Of a stretch of DNA of 64,000 bases, positions 1-11,489 are shown in pieces; the stretch's first letter is position 1; each line of letters opens with the position of its first letter. The position numbers were made by a program, and so were the translations under genes. This stretch comes from Euglena gracilis (Eukaryota > Euglenida > Euglenophyceae > Euglenales). The notes below the pieces were generated by a model. That model was given only the letters and a program-made list of their open reading frames with translations, was not told the origin of the DNA and ran no database searches. The stretch spans positions 27,906,667 to 27,970,666 of the forward strand of contig CP154956.1 in the NCBI GenBank assembly GCA_039621445.1. The letters run 5' to 3'.

Positions 1-1165
1 CAGCTGCGATAATTCCATCACTTCAGACACGTGCTGCACCTCGCCCCAACATCCCCTTCTGCACCTCCAGACACTTGGGATTTTGGTGCTGCTGTTGGGA
101 TTTGTCAGGATTTGTCAGGTTTTGTTGGGAATTGCCGAGATTTGTCGGGTTTTGAGCTCTGGAGGTGGGGTCCCGGCCACATCATTTGGGGGACTTAATC
201 CAAGACACATGACGTTGATCCACCGTATGGTTGATTCATGGGATTGGTATTTGACCTTATCAGACATTCTTTATTTGGTATTTGGAGCGCACATGAGCTT
301 CAGAAGCATCACCTATTCGATAGATGGTTTTCTGGGGCTATAACCTGCGAGCAGAACAAAACCCCAACTTTTGCCCAAAAGAGGCCAAAACGTAAAATGC
401 AAATGTTACAGACATCAAAAAATGCACTTGGAAATGCGGAAACAAAGAAATGACCGTTTGGAAATGCGGAAACAAAGAACTGACCATGGACAACGGTTCT
501 CAAAAAAAATTCCATAGAGACGATAATTTCAACCAGCTTCTTGGCAATGCCAACCTTCATTCCGAGTCCTTATACAAGCAAAAGAAGCCTGCCAAAAAGC
601 AAAATAAAAAACAGCATCTTTGGTCAAACAAATGATCGACTGCAACGGTCTTGATTTTGTTGTGATAAAAAGGTTCAAATTGGGTCGACCACAAAAACCA
701 CGGATTATCACCATGACCCCGGCCCAGTTCCTGGAATTTTTTTTTCAGGCGCGAGCGACTAGATTTTTAGTTTCCGGATCACCTCCATTTGACCCCCAAC
801 TCCCCGCCAGGCCCGAGTTATTCACCCGCGAAGGGGTCCAAACTAAACTGCTGGCGATAATGCTCTCTTGGGCATCATTACATTTCTGTCAATTCCAACA
901 AAAACAGCATCTCATTTTCAAAACATCCCTTCACCAAAATAAAGAATAAAAAAACAGGTGGAAAAGCAAACCACTGCCTAAATCAAAACATCCGTTTTTT
1001 TGGGCTTCTTCTTCTTCACGTTCTTGTTTCTTGTTCCTTGCTTCTTGTTTCTTTTTGGTGTTGTCGGGATTTGTCAGGATTTGTTGGGATTTTCCCCACC
1101 TCCAGAGGGCCCAAAGAGTTTTGTAAATTTGTCGGGATTAGGATTTGTTGACTGTACAGGAACCG
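1..1165. other. Left edge without a supported gene
   Basis: Holds ggatttgtcaggatttgtca-type short repeats (100-160 and 1060-1145; related at 61620-61660), a duplicated gaccgtttggaaatgcggaa (near 450 and 475) and repeat G. The 3' part of the CCCH gene may run through here, but I find no second zinc-finger exon. Confidence 0.6.
690..845 (+). repeat. Dispersed repeat G, copy 1
   Basis: cggattatcaccatgacccc, gcgcgagcgactagattttt, gatcacctccatttgacccc and gagttattcacccgcgaagg align with 30575-30735. Confidence 0.8.
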
Positions 1166-1230
1166 CTACAGCTGTGCGGAGATTTCTTGCTCACATTGAA
1201 AAGTGTGGTTGGAGGTCCAGGGGGGGACAC

Positions 1231-2050
1231 CGATGGAGGCCAGCATCTTGTGGTTGGTGGTCAGGTCCCGCAGCTCATCTGGACCATGGGCGAAGCAGCA
1301 CGTGTGCTCGTAGGGGCAGTGCCCTGTGCAGCAAGTGTGAGCAGAAACTCCATCACAAGGGAGCATGGGAAAAGAGAGGTGGACACGGCAGGTCCATGCG
1401 TACGTGTGCACAACCTGTGTAATCGAAGGTGGTCTATTATTTTGTTCATATGATGATGCAATGACAAAATGATGTTGATGCGAGCGTGCGTGCGTGTTTG
1501 TGTGGGTCTGAATGGGTCTGTGCTCATCGGTGAGGGTGTGTGAGGCGCGGCGCAGGACAGGCGGGCCTGGCACCTTTGGTCTCCCAGTTGCGGCACATCC
1601 GGGTCTTGTACTTCCGGGGGTCGACGGCCTGCTTCTCCGCCTCCTCCGCTGCGGTCAAGCGCTTCGTGCCCGAGTGCGGCAGCTGCTGCTGTTGGGCGTG
1701 GGCGAGCTGCTGGGCGAGGGCGTGGGCAGTTTCGGGGTCGGCCGGCCCCTGGGGACATGGTGAGAGGGCGGGCTGGGAACCAGTGGGGGGGAGGGTTCAC
1801 CAGCCCCCCAAATAATACCCCCAAATAATAAATCCCCCTCGCAGTCTTTCTTCGCCGACAGATTTAATACCCCACCTCACAATTACCACCCGGATTTCGT
1901 CCTGAAAATGTGGGTCAAATTCATAATTTCTAACGATAAATTGCGAAAGAAATCACTTCTGGATCATTTGGCCTCAAAAAATGCTAAATTTCATTCGAAA
2001 ATATATATTAATATATATACACACATATATACACACATATATATATATAC

Positions 2051-2088
<38 letters not shown>

Positions 2089-5000
2089 TTCTATATATTA
2101 TTAAATGATGACAAAGGGGAGTTTTGTGAGCTATTCTGGGTCCTATGGGACTTCAAAAATTTTGGGGAACTATTCCCCCCCCCCAAATAATGCCCCACCC
2201 TCCCTTGGCCGGGACTTCGGGCAAAAAAATAATAACCGGGGGTGTTATTGGGAGGGGGGTTTATTAAGCCTTGTATCTCACTCTACTGCACAGCGGCCAG
2301 AAGGGTTGCTTTTAAGACCTGTGGGGGGGGTTAGCAGGTTAGCACCCACCAATCCACCCGCTATCCATCCACACTCAGGGGCACCCGCTCTTGGGGGGTA
2401 AATCTTGGGGTCATTCTTTTCGGCACTTTGTGCCTCCTCTGGCGGCTAACCACTCGCCCCCCCCCCACCCTCCAGACCTCCCCCTGAGGGCCTTGAAATC
2501 CCGTCCAAATATAAAGCCGGGGGGCTTTATATTTGGGGGAGGGGGTTTACTGCAGCGGTGGTTAGTGGACAAGCAGGTACTAAACCTGGGCATTATTTAC
2601 ACTGACTCATCAGCATTCATGTCAGTGTTATGTAAATTGTGTTTTGTAAATTCCTTAGGGGGGTCAATACAAATTGGGAGGGCGGTATAAATGGATGCTT
2701 GTGTAAATTTTTGAGGGTCTTGAAAACATTCAGTGACAATTTGCTTTTCGTCGCATTTTTACTTCTTTGTGGATGCACAATTCACCAGAGATATACAAAA
2801 AAATCTAATATTATTCCCCCTTGAGAAATCCTTGGGTGATTGCTTGAACGGGACACATGTTCACTCCGCTTTTGGGGGTATGAATGCCTCGTGGAGGAAA
2901 TCCTGTGCTGTTTGCGCAGCCGGCTGTCGTAGATTATGGCTGGAGTTGTGTACGGTTCTTATCAAGACACTCTTCTATTTTTGGAGGCGAATGCTGGGGC
3001 CGACGCAGAAACCTCCTTGTTGTCCTTGCACGGCGTTCTTCGTGCTTTGCTTCCACTTGATATGAACTCTGAGCCGGGTGGCACTTTGGGGGGTTTCAAC
3101 ATCCACGGAGGGGGGTTTTGGTGAGGGATGAGTGATGGGAACGAGGGACGTGATGGAGGGCCGGCCGCAGACCCACCCCCAGGGGTTGCTTCGAAACCGC
3201 TGCAGGGCCCAGCTGGCTGCTGGGCTGGATTGGGTGTCCCCGACACTCAACAAAAGCATCAGAAATACCGACTCAGAATGGATTCCCTCCAGCTGCTGTA
3301 GCTGGAACCTCACAGCGAAATCCCCCCGAACCCCTCGGAACGGCGGCAGGCAGCTGACCCCCACTCCCGGGGGCGGGCACCTGCTTGGAGGACGTCATGT
3401 AGGCGAGGAAGAAGTCGGCGAAGTTGAAGTCCTTGTTGTCCGCGTTGTTGGCCACGGCGGCGGCGAGGTAGGCGGCAGCAGCGGCAGCGTCCCGCTGGGC
3501 GGCGTCCGCCCCCTGTGGTGGGGGTGGCTTGGGGGGGGGGGTGTTGTTTAAGACGATGGGAGGGTGGCCTGGCACCCACCAACCTGTCGGAGGGAGCAAC
3601 TGCTAGGGTTCATTTGGGGTGCAAAATTTTCGGTGCTGTGAATTGGGGGGAAATCGCCCTGGTGGTGAGGATATGAGGAGGGGCTGTGGTGCGGACCAGA
3701 CCAGACCGCACCATGCTTATGGAACTGGGGGGGACCATTTTCGACTTTCAAACTAGTTTGTCAATTTTCGAAAACCTGTCAGACAGAAAATGGGCCACAA
3801 CAGGGGCTAGGCGTGCACATGGCCCTGGTGGCCTATACGGGGTGATAGAGGGTCCCCACGTTCCGACAAAAAATAAAATATTTGTGTATGGCATCGGCTT
3901 ACCTCCCCTTTGTTGCTATGAATAACCTTGTGATTCAACTTGACTTGGAGCTTACAAATGAAAACATCATTTGACATTTGCAACTTTTGCTAGAAGGTAC
4001 CAAAACCCATCGAGATATTTTTCACACCTCAGCAGGAGGGTGGACCGACCCGACCCTACCATGGCCGAAACACAGAAATATGAAACAACTGTTTCATCTC
4101 TGGTGGGCTTTTGACTGCATAAAAAGTGTGGGAAATGGTATTTCTGGTCGGTTTCAAGGGTCAAAAGAAGCGCCAGCGATTCTTTTTTCATTTAAGTGAT
4201 GGAACTGTGACAATAGGGGGTTCCCTTGTTCTTCTCCCTTTGGTTCCGCCATGGGCAACGACTCTGTAGGCACAATGCCACCAAAAAGTGGAACAGGACA
4301 TTGCGAATCCCCTCGCCAGCCACCTGGCACCCAGCACGCACCTGTGCCGGGGGCGGCAGTGGTACGTGTCCCGGCGCCTGCCGGCCATCGTGCTGGCCCG
4401 GGGCCCGGCCCTTGCCCTGCGGCGGTGGCACTCTCTGCGGTGGCGGCGGGGGGCGGCCGGCCCGGCCGTCGCCCTTGCCGCCGTGTTGGCCGGCGTCGGG
4501 GAACTTCGGCGGCGGGTGGCGGGCGGCACCGCCGGCAGGGCCCTCAGGGCTGGCCCAGGCCTCGGGGGGCGGGGCCACTGCGGTCCTCGGGGGGCTGCGT
4601 CGCTTCGAGGCACCGCCACTCTCAGCCGGGCAGCACACCCAAAACGGCGATGGGTCGCATTCCGGCTGGCGGGTCTCTGGTGTCGGTTCACATCCTTCAA
4701 CTCCAAAAAAATTGAAGTTTTTTTGAACTTCAAATTCAAAAGTTTGAATTTGAAGAAATTCAAATTTGAATAAAATTAACAAGATTATGAGCACGACTCT
4801 CACACCGAGGATGGGTATGAGAATTGGTGAATGACGATCCTTGAATAAGCGCCCCCCCCCCCCCATGCTGGGGTCGTTTTGGGGCACCACGACCCAAAAG
4901 GTACCGGCAGTCCACGTCTGGGTCTTCGAGTGTGCCGAGTCCCACCTGGATCGGATGAATTAAGCACCTGCTAGTGTTACACGGGAATTCGTGGAGAGGG

Positions 5001-8000
5001 GGTCACCCCACATGGGAGGTGGGAGGGGGGTAGCAAAATATGCGCATGGGCAGGTGACAATACAAAAAAAAACTGCAAGAAACCACAAGAAAATGCAAAA
5101 AAAATACACATACAAAAAATACACAACAAGAAAAAAATTTAGTGTGCAAAATTCCGTTGTAGAGGACTTGATGAATTCGACTTGCAATCAATGCAATTGA
5201 AACGAGGAAGAATGTGACATCGAAAAAAATACTGCAAAAATACTTCAAAATACTGCGAACACCGGACGCTGCTTATTTTCTCCCCCAACACACAAAGAAT
5301 TTTTCCTTTGGCCTAAAGATATTTTCGAGCAAATATCGAAAATATCTCCGTCGAGATATCGGAGCGGATGAAATGCATCCTAGTTGCCTTTCGGTGGCGG
5401 TTCTGAAAAGAACAAAGAGGTTTGCTCATCCACATTGACTCAGCCAGGCCAAGTCAGAAAATATCCAAGAACAAAGGCCCTGTGCGACCGAAACAATAAA
5501 ACCACAAACAGCTTGATTTTTTTCAGTGTTATTTTTTCCGGGGGCAGAGACCTGGGGCCTCCACTTTCGGTGAACTTCCACGACTTCCACCAGCTGCAGC
5601 TGGAGAATCATTAGCTAGACCCAGGACAGGTGGGGGGGTTCGGACCCCCCCCCTGCGGGCCAGGAGGGGGGGTGGGGTGGGACACCCCCCACCTAAACAA
5701 TGGCGCGGTCCGGGTGAATTTTTGACCCCCCAAAACGACCAAAAGTGCCATTTTGGGCACTTTTTGGGCAAAAAATTGCCAAAAATGCAAAAAATTTTCG
5801 GCGCAAAGCGCCAGAGGAAAAAAATTGATCCTTTTTGGGGGGGTCCCGGATACCCCCCCAGGGTCGGTCCGGACCCCCCTGGCAGGTGGGGGGGGGGGGT
5901 GGTCCGGACCCCCCCGCGGGCCAGGAGGGGGGGGGGGGCACCCCCCATCTAAACCATGTACGCCCTCCTTATATCAAACCTTGGCTAGACCCCCGGGGGG
6001 TCCCAAAGCTCCCTAGCTTGGAAAAAAAAATCCCTGGCGCTTCTTGTCGCATGAAAATGAGGTCTTATCAGGTTTTATACCTTTTTCTGTTTGCTGATTT
6101 CGTTCAAAGGAAATCCCAAATGCCACAAATGGGCATCAGTGCTGTTTTGGGGGGGGGGATTCGAAGTGCCAGTCCACAGAAAATTTCTTCTACGGAAGGG
6201 CTATTAGCTGATTAATAGACCTCCTTCCACTACTGGAAATCTTTGAGCTGAGGCCTGTCCCCTGGCATCACTTTTTTAAGGAGCCTTGAAAACCTTAAAA
6301 AACCTTGAAAAATTCGTCATGGAAAAAATTTCGCATTTCGAGCGCATAAAGAAGCGCAAAATATCGGCAAAAACAAATCAATTCTGGGGGGGGGGGAAAT
6401 GATTTCTGGCATCGCTGGAACATTGTTAATCCACCCAACACGAAAATTCGAAAGAATGGGTCTTTTAACTTTTTGATTTTCGACCTTTTTGACAGACGTT
6501 GGTTCGATGGCCCGGATGGCTCTTTGACCGCCCTTGGAAAATAGACGTCTTAAAAATTCTAAAAAAAATTATAAATTGCCCTAAAAATGCCTTAGAAAAC
6601 CTTAGAAAGCGCCTTAAAAAAACTTGAAATTTTGAAAATTTTCGCCTTAAAATATAAATGCCTGCCTGTCCCCATCGCAAATATATTGCTGTCAACACAT
6701 GAGCAACACCCTCACAAACCGCAGCAGAACGATGCGCACCGCAACTGTGTGTGGGAACAGACAAAATATTATATATAACCAGAGCACCACCGTGGCTGGG
6801 AACTGCTGGCTGGGGCGGGGCTGGCGTTGGGGCTGGCCTCGGAGCTGTGTGGCGTGCTGGTGTTGGTGCTGGTGCTGGTGCAAGTGCTGGTGTTGGGGGC
6901 AGGCTGAATCGTTAGGCGCGGCCGCCCCCCGCCCCACCCCCCCTTCCCCTGAAACGCACCAAGAAAATAAAAAAAAATAAAAAACACCCCTGGGCAGCTC
7001 ACCCAGAGAGACCAAAAAAACAAAAAAACCCCCACCCTGGAGTGGGGGGTCTTGTTTTTACACCCCAAACTGTCCCTGGTTGGGTCCCATAATCCCGCAT
7101 GGGTCCGCCTGGGTGGGGGTGCTGGTGGGGCTGGGGCAGGGGGGCCTGGTACTGGTATGGCTGGTGGGACTGCAGGTGGCGTTGCTCGTTTGGCTGCCGG
7201 TGTGCCATTGCCGGTGTGCCGGTGTGCCGGAAGCCGGAGGCGCGGGATTCCCCGCCGCATTGAATCAACGTGTCAAAGTGGCCGTCTTGTAGCCAGTGCG
7301 GAATGGAAAAAATCCATTTCGATGGTGGTGGTCATGATGAAGATACTGGCGCCACAATAACAAGAAAAACATTTGCATTCCGTGATTTAAAAATTTTGGA
7401 GGCAGGAAAAAGGCTTTTCTTTTTGTGTTTACTATGTCAATAATCCTGTTTCACTTGGCAATGGCACAGATGCGACATATACGGTTCCCAGCTTGGCTCG
7501 GTTTCCTGAGTAACATGAGAAAATGCCAATGCCACAACAAATCAAATTGTGCATTCCGCTGGTTTACATGGGAACTGGCAAATGGGGGGATGGAAAATAA
7601 ACTCCGAGCTCCAAAGTAGCACTCTTGAAATGACACTGCACACAGGCTACAAGCATGGCAGACATGCCTCGAGAATGGTTTACAAACGTTTCCTTGGCAC
7701 ATGTTTTTCGCTCCAAGGTCAGGTTTGTAGCAGTTCTGGTCAGACACCCCCAACCTGGACTTCAATGTGGACTTGGAAACATTTTGGTTCTGGCATTGGT
7801 CGGAGCGACACATACCTGTGTTCGTTGGAACAACACTGAATTCTCTTTGGAAATAATTCCAAAGAATTTTTCACATTCTGACATCAACATTGTCCAATGC
7901 AATCTTATCCCCCAAAATGAAATCTTAAGAGGACGTCAGCAAGAGAAACAAAGCGACACCACGACAAACAAAAAAAAACTATTAACTCTCATTTCTTGTC

Positions 8001-11000
8001 TCCCCCTCATCTGGCAATCCCCAAAGGCATAGCACATGCCACACCTCAAAGTGGGGGGTAGGGTGGCTGTAATAGGGGACGGGGGGCGGGACCACCACAG
8101 GGCTATCGTGGGGGGCGGCAGAGGATATGGCGGAGTGCCCTAAACAAAGAGACCGGAGCCGGTGAAGGGCAGGGGCACCCCCGGCTTGGAGGGACTCACA
8201 TTTCGTTTCGGTCTTAGTTTAGGTTTAGGTTTAGCCTTGGTTTAGACCCAGAAGCCGCTATTGGTGCTCGACACCTAACAACCAAGGCAGAGACTTTGAC
8301 AGGGTGCATCGAGAAAGCCGCGCAACGATCAAGGGAGGGGGGATTCGAACAAACCCCACTTCCCAGGAGCCAATCGGCCGATCTTTAGGGCAATGTCCAA
8401 AGATCTTTCAAAAGAACCTGTTCCTGGAAGTTTCCAACCCCCCACCCCAGGTCGAGGGACAGTCAGGTATTTCAAACCTTCACTGGCCCAAGGCGAAAAA
8501 TCACCAGGGTACATGACGACTTCTCGGGATGGGGGGCGGCGGGAGTGCTTAAAATTCTTTGGCCAATTATTTTTCAAAAAAATATTAAAAATCATTCTGG
8601 CAGAATCTTCTCCGGCCGAGCAAAAATGAGGTCGCAAAATTTTGGCAAAAAAAAAAAACGAGCCACCCCCTGAAAAATTGATTTCTGGCATAGAAGATTG
8701 CCTATCCAACCAAAGCTCAGAAAAATGGAGTTTTAGACATGTTTGCTTTTAGACCCTGTTCGATTTCTGGACCAACGTAATAAATGCCTTAAACCCTGTT
8801 TTTAGAAAAACATTCGCTTTGAAAAATGATCCCTGCACAGCTGCTGGACGACATTTCCCACAGGCAACCGCCGGTTCTGGGACTTGTTTGACCCCCGCAT
8901 TTTCCATTCTTTTGCTGGTGCTGCAGCTGCTGCCCTGCCCCAACGGCATCCAACGGAACTCCCCCTGTCCAAGGCACAGCTCCGGGCTGACCTTTGCCAG
9001 GCCAGCGAAACGCACTCCCCGCCTGGCCCACACCGGGGAAGGGGCGGGGGTAAGGGATGGCTGTCTGACCCGGGGGATGGTCCCCCCCCCCCGGCGGGAG
9101 GTGGCGCGACCCCCACACACCGGGGGGCGCCGGGGCGGCGGAGGAGGGCCCCACAGGCACCGCCCGGGGCGCCGCGGGAGCGGTCGGCGCGGCGGCGGTC
9201 GGCGTCGTTAGGACGCCGGCCGCCTCCGGCGCGGTGGCGGCGGCGGCGGCGGGGCCGGGGCCCGGGGCGGCGGGGCCCGGCATGGGCGTGGCCTCCGGGA
9301 CGGCGATGCTGACCTTCGGGCTGGGGGCCCCGCCCTGGAAGAGCGGCACCACCGTCGCCCCCGGCACGGTCCGCGGCAGGCGGCCCCCGGCGGCGGACCC
9401 GGGGCCCGTGCCACTTTTCAGAGAATGGGGGGGGGGGGGCTTCCCTCGGCTCATTCGAAATTCTCAACGGGGGGGGGGGGGATTCACATCTGAAGCCCCA
9501 TCAAAACCAAAAACCTGCCACCTGGCCGATTGGTTCGTGTGGGCAGCCCAGGAAGTTGTCAAGCAAGGCTTGTCTTTGCTTTTGTGCAACGGTGCCAACT
9601 TCTTGGGTGCCAATGCACTTTATGACTGTTTGTTGCTCAACCCAAGGAAAATTGTTATATGCCAACCTTATGTTCCCCATATTTTGGCGTGTCAAGGACA
9701 AGGGGGGGGGGGCTCCAGCGAGCCAACTTTTTTTTTTGCAACCAGCAATTAGCAATTGGTTGTGCATGGGTGGGTTTTCAAAAAAAAGTGGGTGAAAATC
9801 CTGCTGAAAACGGTTCTACGGGGTGTGTGTCGTGGACACGTCGTGTCATACGCACCAAAGCATTTTGGGTACGGGAGAAATATGGTTGACACGGGGGGAG
9901 CAGTGTCAAAGACAGGGGGGGAGGTGGGGAGGTCCATAAACAGACAAGAAGCCTTAGTGCAACTAAGGTTCCTTAAGAATTTCCCAGCCAGACTTCCAGA
10001 AACATCTGAACTGTCCCAGGGGAGGGGGAGTGGAAGGGGAGGGCTAAACCAGCTGTGCTGCCAGACTATGAGATACTTCGGACTGACAAAAAGCTGAAGC
10101 ACAACTCCCTACAGGGGGGGGGGCAACCCAACCAGGTGTCCATTGTGTTCTGCGTTTACAATTAACCCAAAAAGATATTGTGAATGTGTGCTTTGTTTTA
10201 AACACGCGCATTCAAATGAAAAAAAACACAACTTTGAGGGTATTTTTCGGGAGGGGGCAGGTTGGAGATGCATGAAGGGGAGTCAAGGTTGGGAGTCACC
10301 TTCCCCTGTCCAAGCATCACTCCAGTCCACATCCAATGGCGTAATCTCGTCGCTTGCATATCGGTGCAAGACACGCAGTTGCCAGCCCACTCCGCACTTC
10401 CAAAATTGGGATGCCACAACTGGGAGTGTACAACAGCAGCCACGCGGAGTACAGCACCCACCCATGCACCCGCACCATTGGTCGACCTCGGTCGGCCGGG
10501 CTTCCAAACCAACCTCGGACTCAGAGGACACCTCCGCCACACTGTGGCGGCCCAGCGGGGCCTCTGTCTTGGAAAGGAGGCCGCCTGGCCTGGGGCTTTA
10601 GGCCTCCCAAGCCACGGGCCGGCGCCCGGACGGGCTGCACGTTCGGCCGCCAATCGTTACTGACGACCGGGTCCTGGGGGGAGGGGCCTGGGAGGCAACC
10701 AGCACTCGGCTCACTTTTCCCTTTGAGTTGGCAGAGGGGAGGTCCCCCCCGAAACATCTGCCCTGTCCTTAGAAGAGAATGTTCCAGAAACGCCATTTTT
10801 TGCACTTTTTTGAGGTTGACCAAATACGGACACATCTTTCCCCATGACTATGAGGGGCCAACAATGGGTTAACTGCAACCGTGCGATGGCGTTTGGGGGG
10901 ATGTGGGCTGAGGCGACCCAGGGTATTGGCACAACTTACATAGGCTGCAAGGGGACCTCCTCCCCTGGCCGGCTCTTTTTCACTATTTATTTATTTAATT

Positions 11001-11312
11001 CTTAATTTTGAGAAAACAAAACTCAAAGTGCAGATGTACTTAGAACACGTGCTGTAATTGTTCATTTTTCCTGGGCCCAACCACTCGATCCCCACCCCCC
11101 TGTAAAACTAAGCACTGAGTCCCAGGACAGCCGGCTCCGTTCATCTCCATGGGGGGTCGCAGCTTCAGGGGTGGTTTTTGAAATCCTGTCTCAAAGCATG
11201 GCCTTCTTCATTCACAACTCAGAAAACAAAACACGCAAACATAGCACACGTTGGCCTCGTCCAAGCGGTCCATCGACATCACAGGGATCATCTTCTGGCC
11301 GCCCATCAGCAT
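1231..11312 (-). CDS. CCCH zinc-finger protein, Q/P/A-rich, 3' end unsettled
   Basis: A likely RNA-binding regulator of mRNA. Exons: start 11250-11312 (MLMGGQKMIPVMSMDRLDEA), 9121-9413 (P/A-rich), 8893-8964 (Q-rich, AGQQLQHQQKNGKCG), 7064-7285 (Q/H/P-rich), 6791-6903 (HQHLHQHQHQHQH), 4342-4620 (P-rich, 93 codons), 3381-3512 (DNKDFNFADFFLAYMTSSKQ), 1574-1748 and 1231-1323. From 9413 to 1323 every junction is GT-AG and in phase. The last two exons build KYKTRMCRNWETKG plus HCPYEHTCCFAHGPDEL, a perfect C-x8-C-x5-C-x3-H finger with the (K/R)YKT lead-in seen in tristetraprolin/Cth2-type proteins. A second finger, usual in that subfamily, is not visible. The gene either reads on to a TAG at 1166-1168 or splices again beyond the window. 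An exon joining 11250 to 9413 is missing; 10524-10600 is a candidate. Confidence 0.85.
1803..2275. mobile_element. Short element with C-run/AAATAATAC ends, copy 1
   Basis: Begins ccccccaaataatacccccaaa and ends gggtgttattgggaggggggt. The interior (ctgaaaatgtgggtcaaatt..., ggacttcgggcaaaaaaata) matches 63590-64000. An (AT)n tract of about 100 bases (2004-2100) sits inside. Confidence 0.65.
2004..2102. repeat. (AT)/(ATAC) microsatellite
   Basis: Tract of atatat with acacat interruptions, inside the short element 1803-2275. Confidence 0.9.
4705..4775. repeat. Nested AT-rich palindromes
   Basis: aaattgaagtttttttgaac ttcaaattcaaaag tttgaatttgaag aaattcaaatttgaa: overlapping inverted copies of ttcaaattt. 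Folding potential is clear; function unknown. Confidence 0.6.
5610..5995 (+). repeat. G-run dispersed family K, copy 1
   Basis: ccacctaaacaatggcgcgg, tccgggtgaatttttgaccc, aaaagtgccattttgggcac, ttttcggcgcaaagcgccag and ggcaggtggggggggggggt, ending ctaaaccatgtacgccctcc. The same order recurs at 56270-57000. Confidence 0.75.
6290..6545 (+). repeat. Dispersed repeat family F, copy 1
   Basis: Shares aaatgatttctggcatcgct ggaacattg, an acgttggttcgatggcc box and gcccttggaaaatagacg with copies at 8580, 22240 and 26375. Confidence 0.7.
7655..8032 (+). other. Plus-strand open frame of doubtful coding value
   Basis: 125 codons including VRFVAVLVRHPQPGLQCGLG and LVGATHTCVRWNNTEFSLE. Composition is protein-like, but without G/C third-position bias or splice support. 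It lies in an intron of the CCCH gene, so it is perhaps an element fossil. Similar cases are 24626-24823, 42745-43050 and 57242-57577. Confidence 0.2.
8580..8790 (+). repeat. Dispersed repeat family F, copy 2
   Basis: Contains cattctggcagaatcttctc, gcaaaaatgaggtcgcaaaa, gatttctggcatagaagatt and ttttagaccctgttcgattt, in the same order as the other copies. Confidence 0.75.
10524..10600 (-). CDS. Candidate exon of the CCCH zinc-finger gene
   Basis: Between acceptor agccccag and donor gttggt, one frame has mostly G/C third positions and reads GGLLSKTEAPLGRHSVAEVS then SESE. It lies where the gene needs an exon between 11250 and 9413. The phases do not match either neighbour, and an overlapping frame just upstream (NDWRPNVQPVRAPARGLGG, about 10605-10665) also looks coding. 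The exact structure here is unsettled. Confidence 0.3.
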
Positions 11313-11489
11313 GAGACTGCTTGAGGAGGTAGGCCCCCCTATGGACGGCCCACTGGCAGAGGGCCGCTTCGAGGGGGAGCCGGGGGCAGGGCTGTTGGGG
11401 ACGGCCGGGTGGGCGGGGGTCACCCCCCCACCCACACGGGAGGTGGGGGGGTGGAGGGGGGGCACTCACAAGATTCCGGGGATTCCCGT

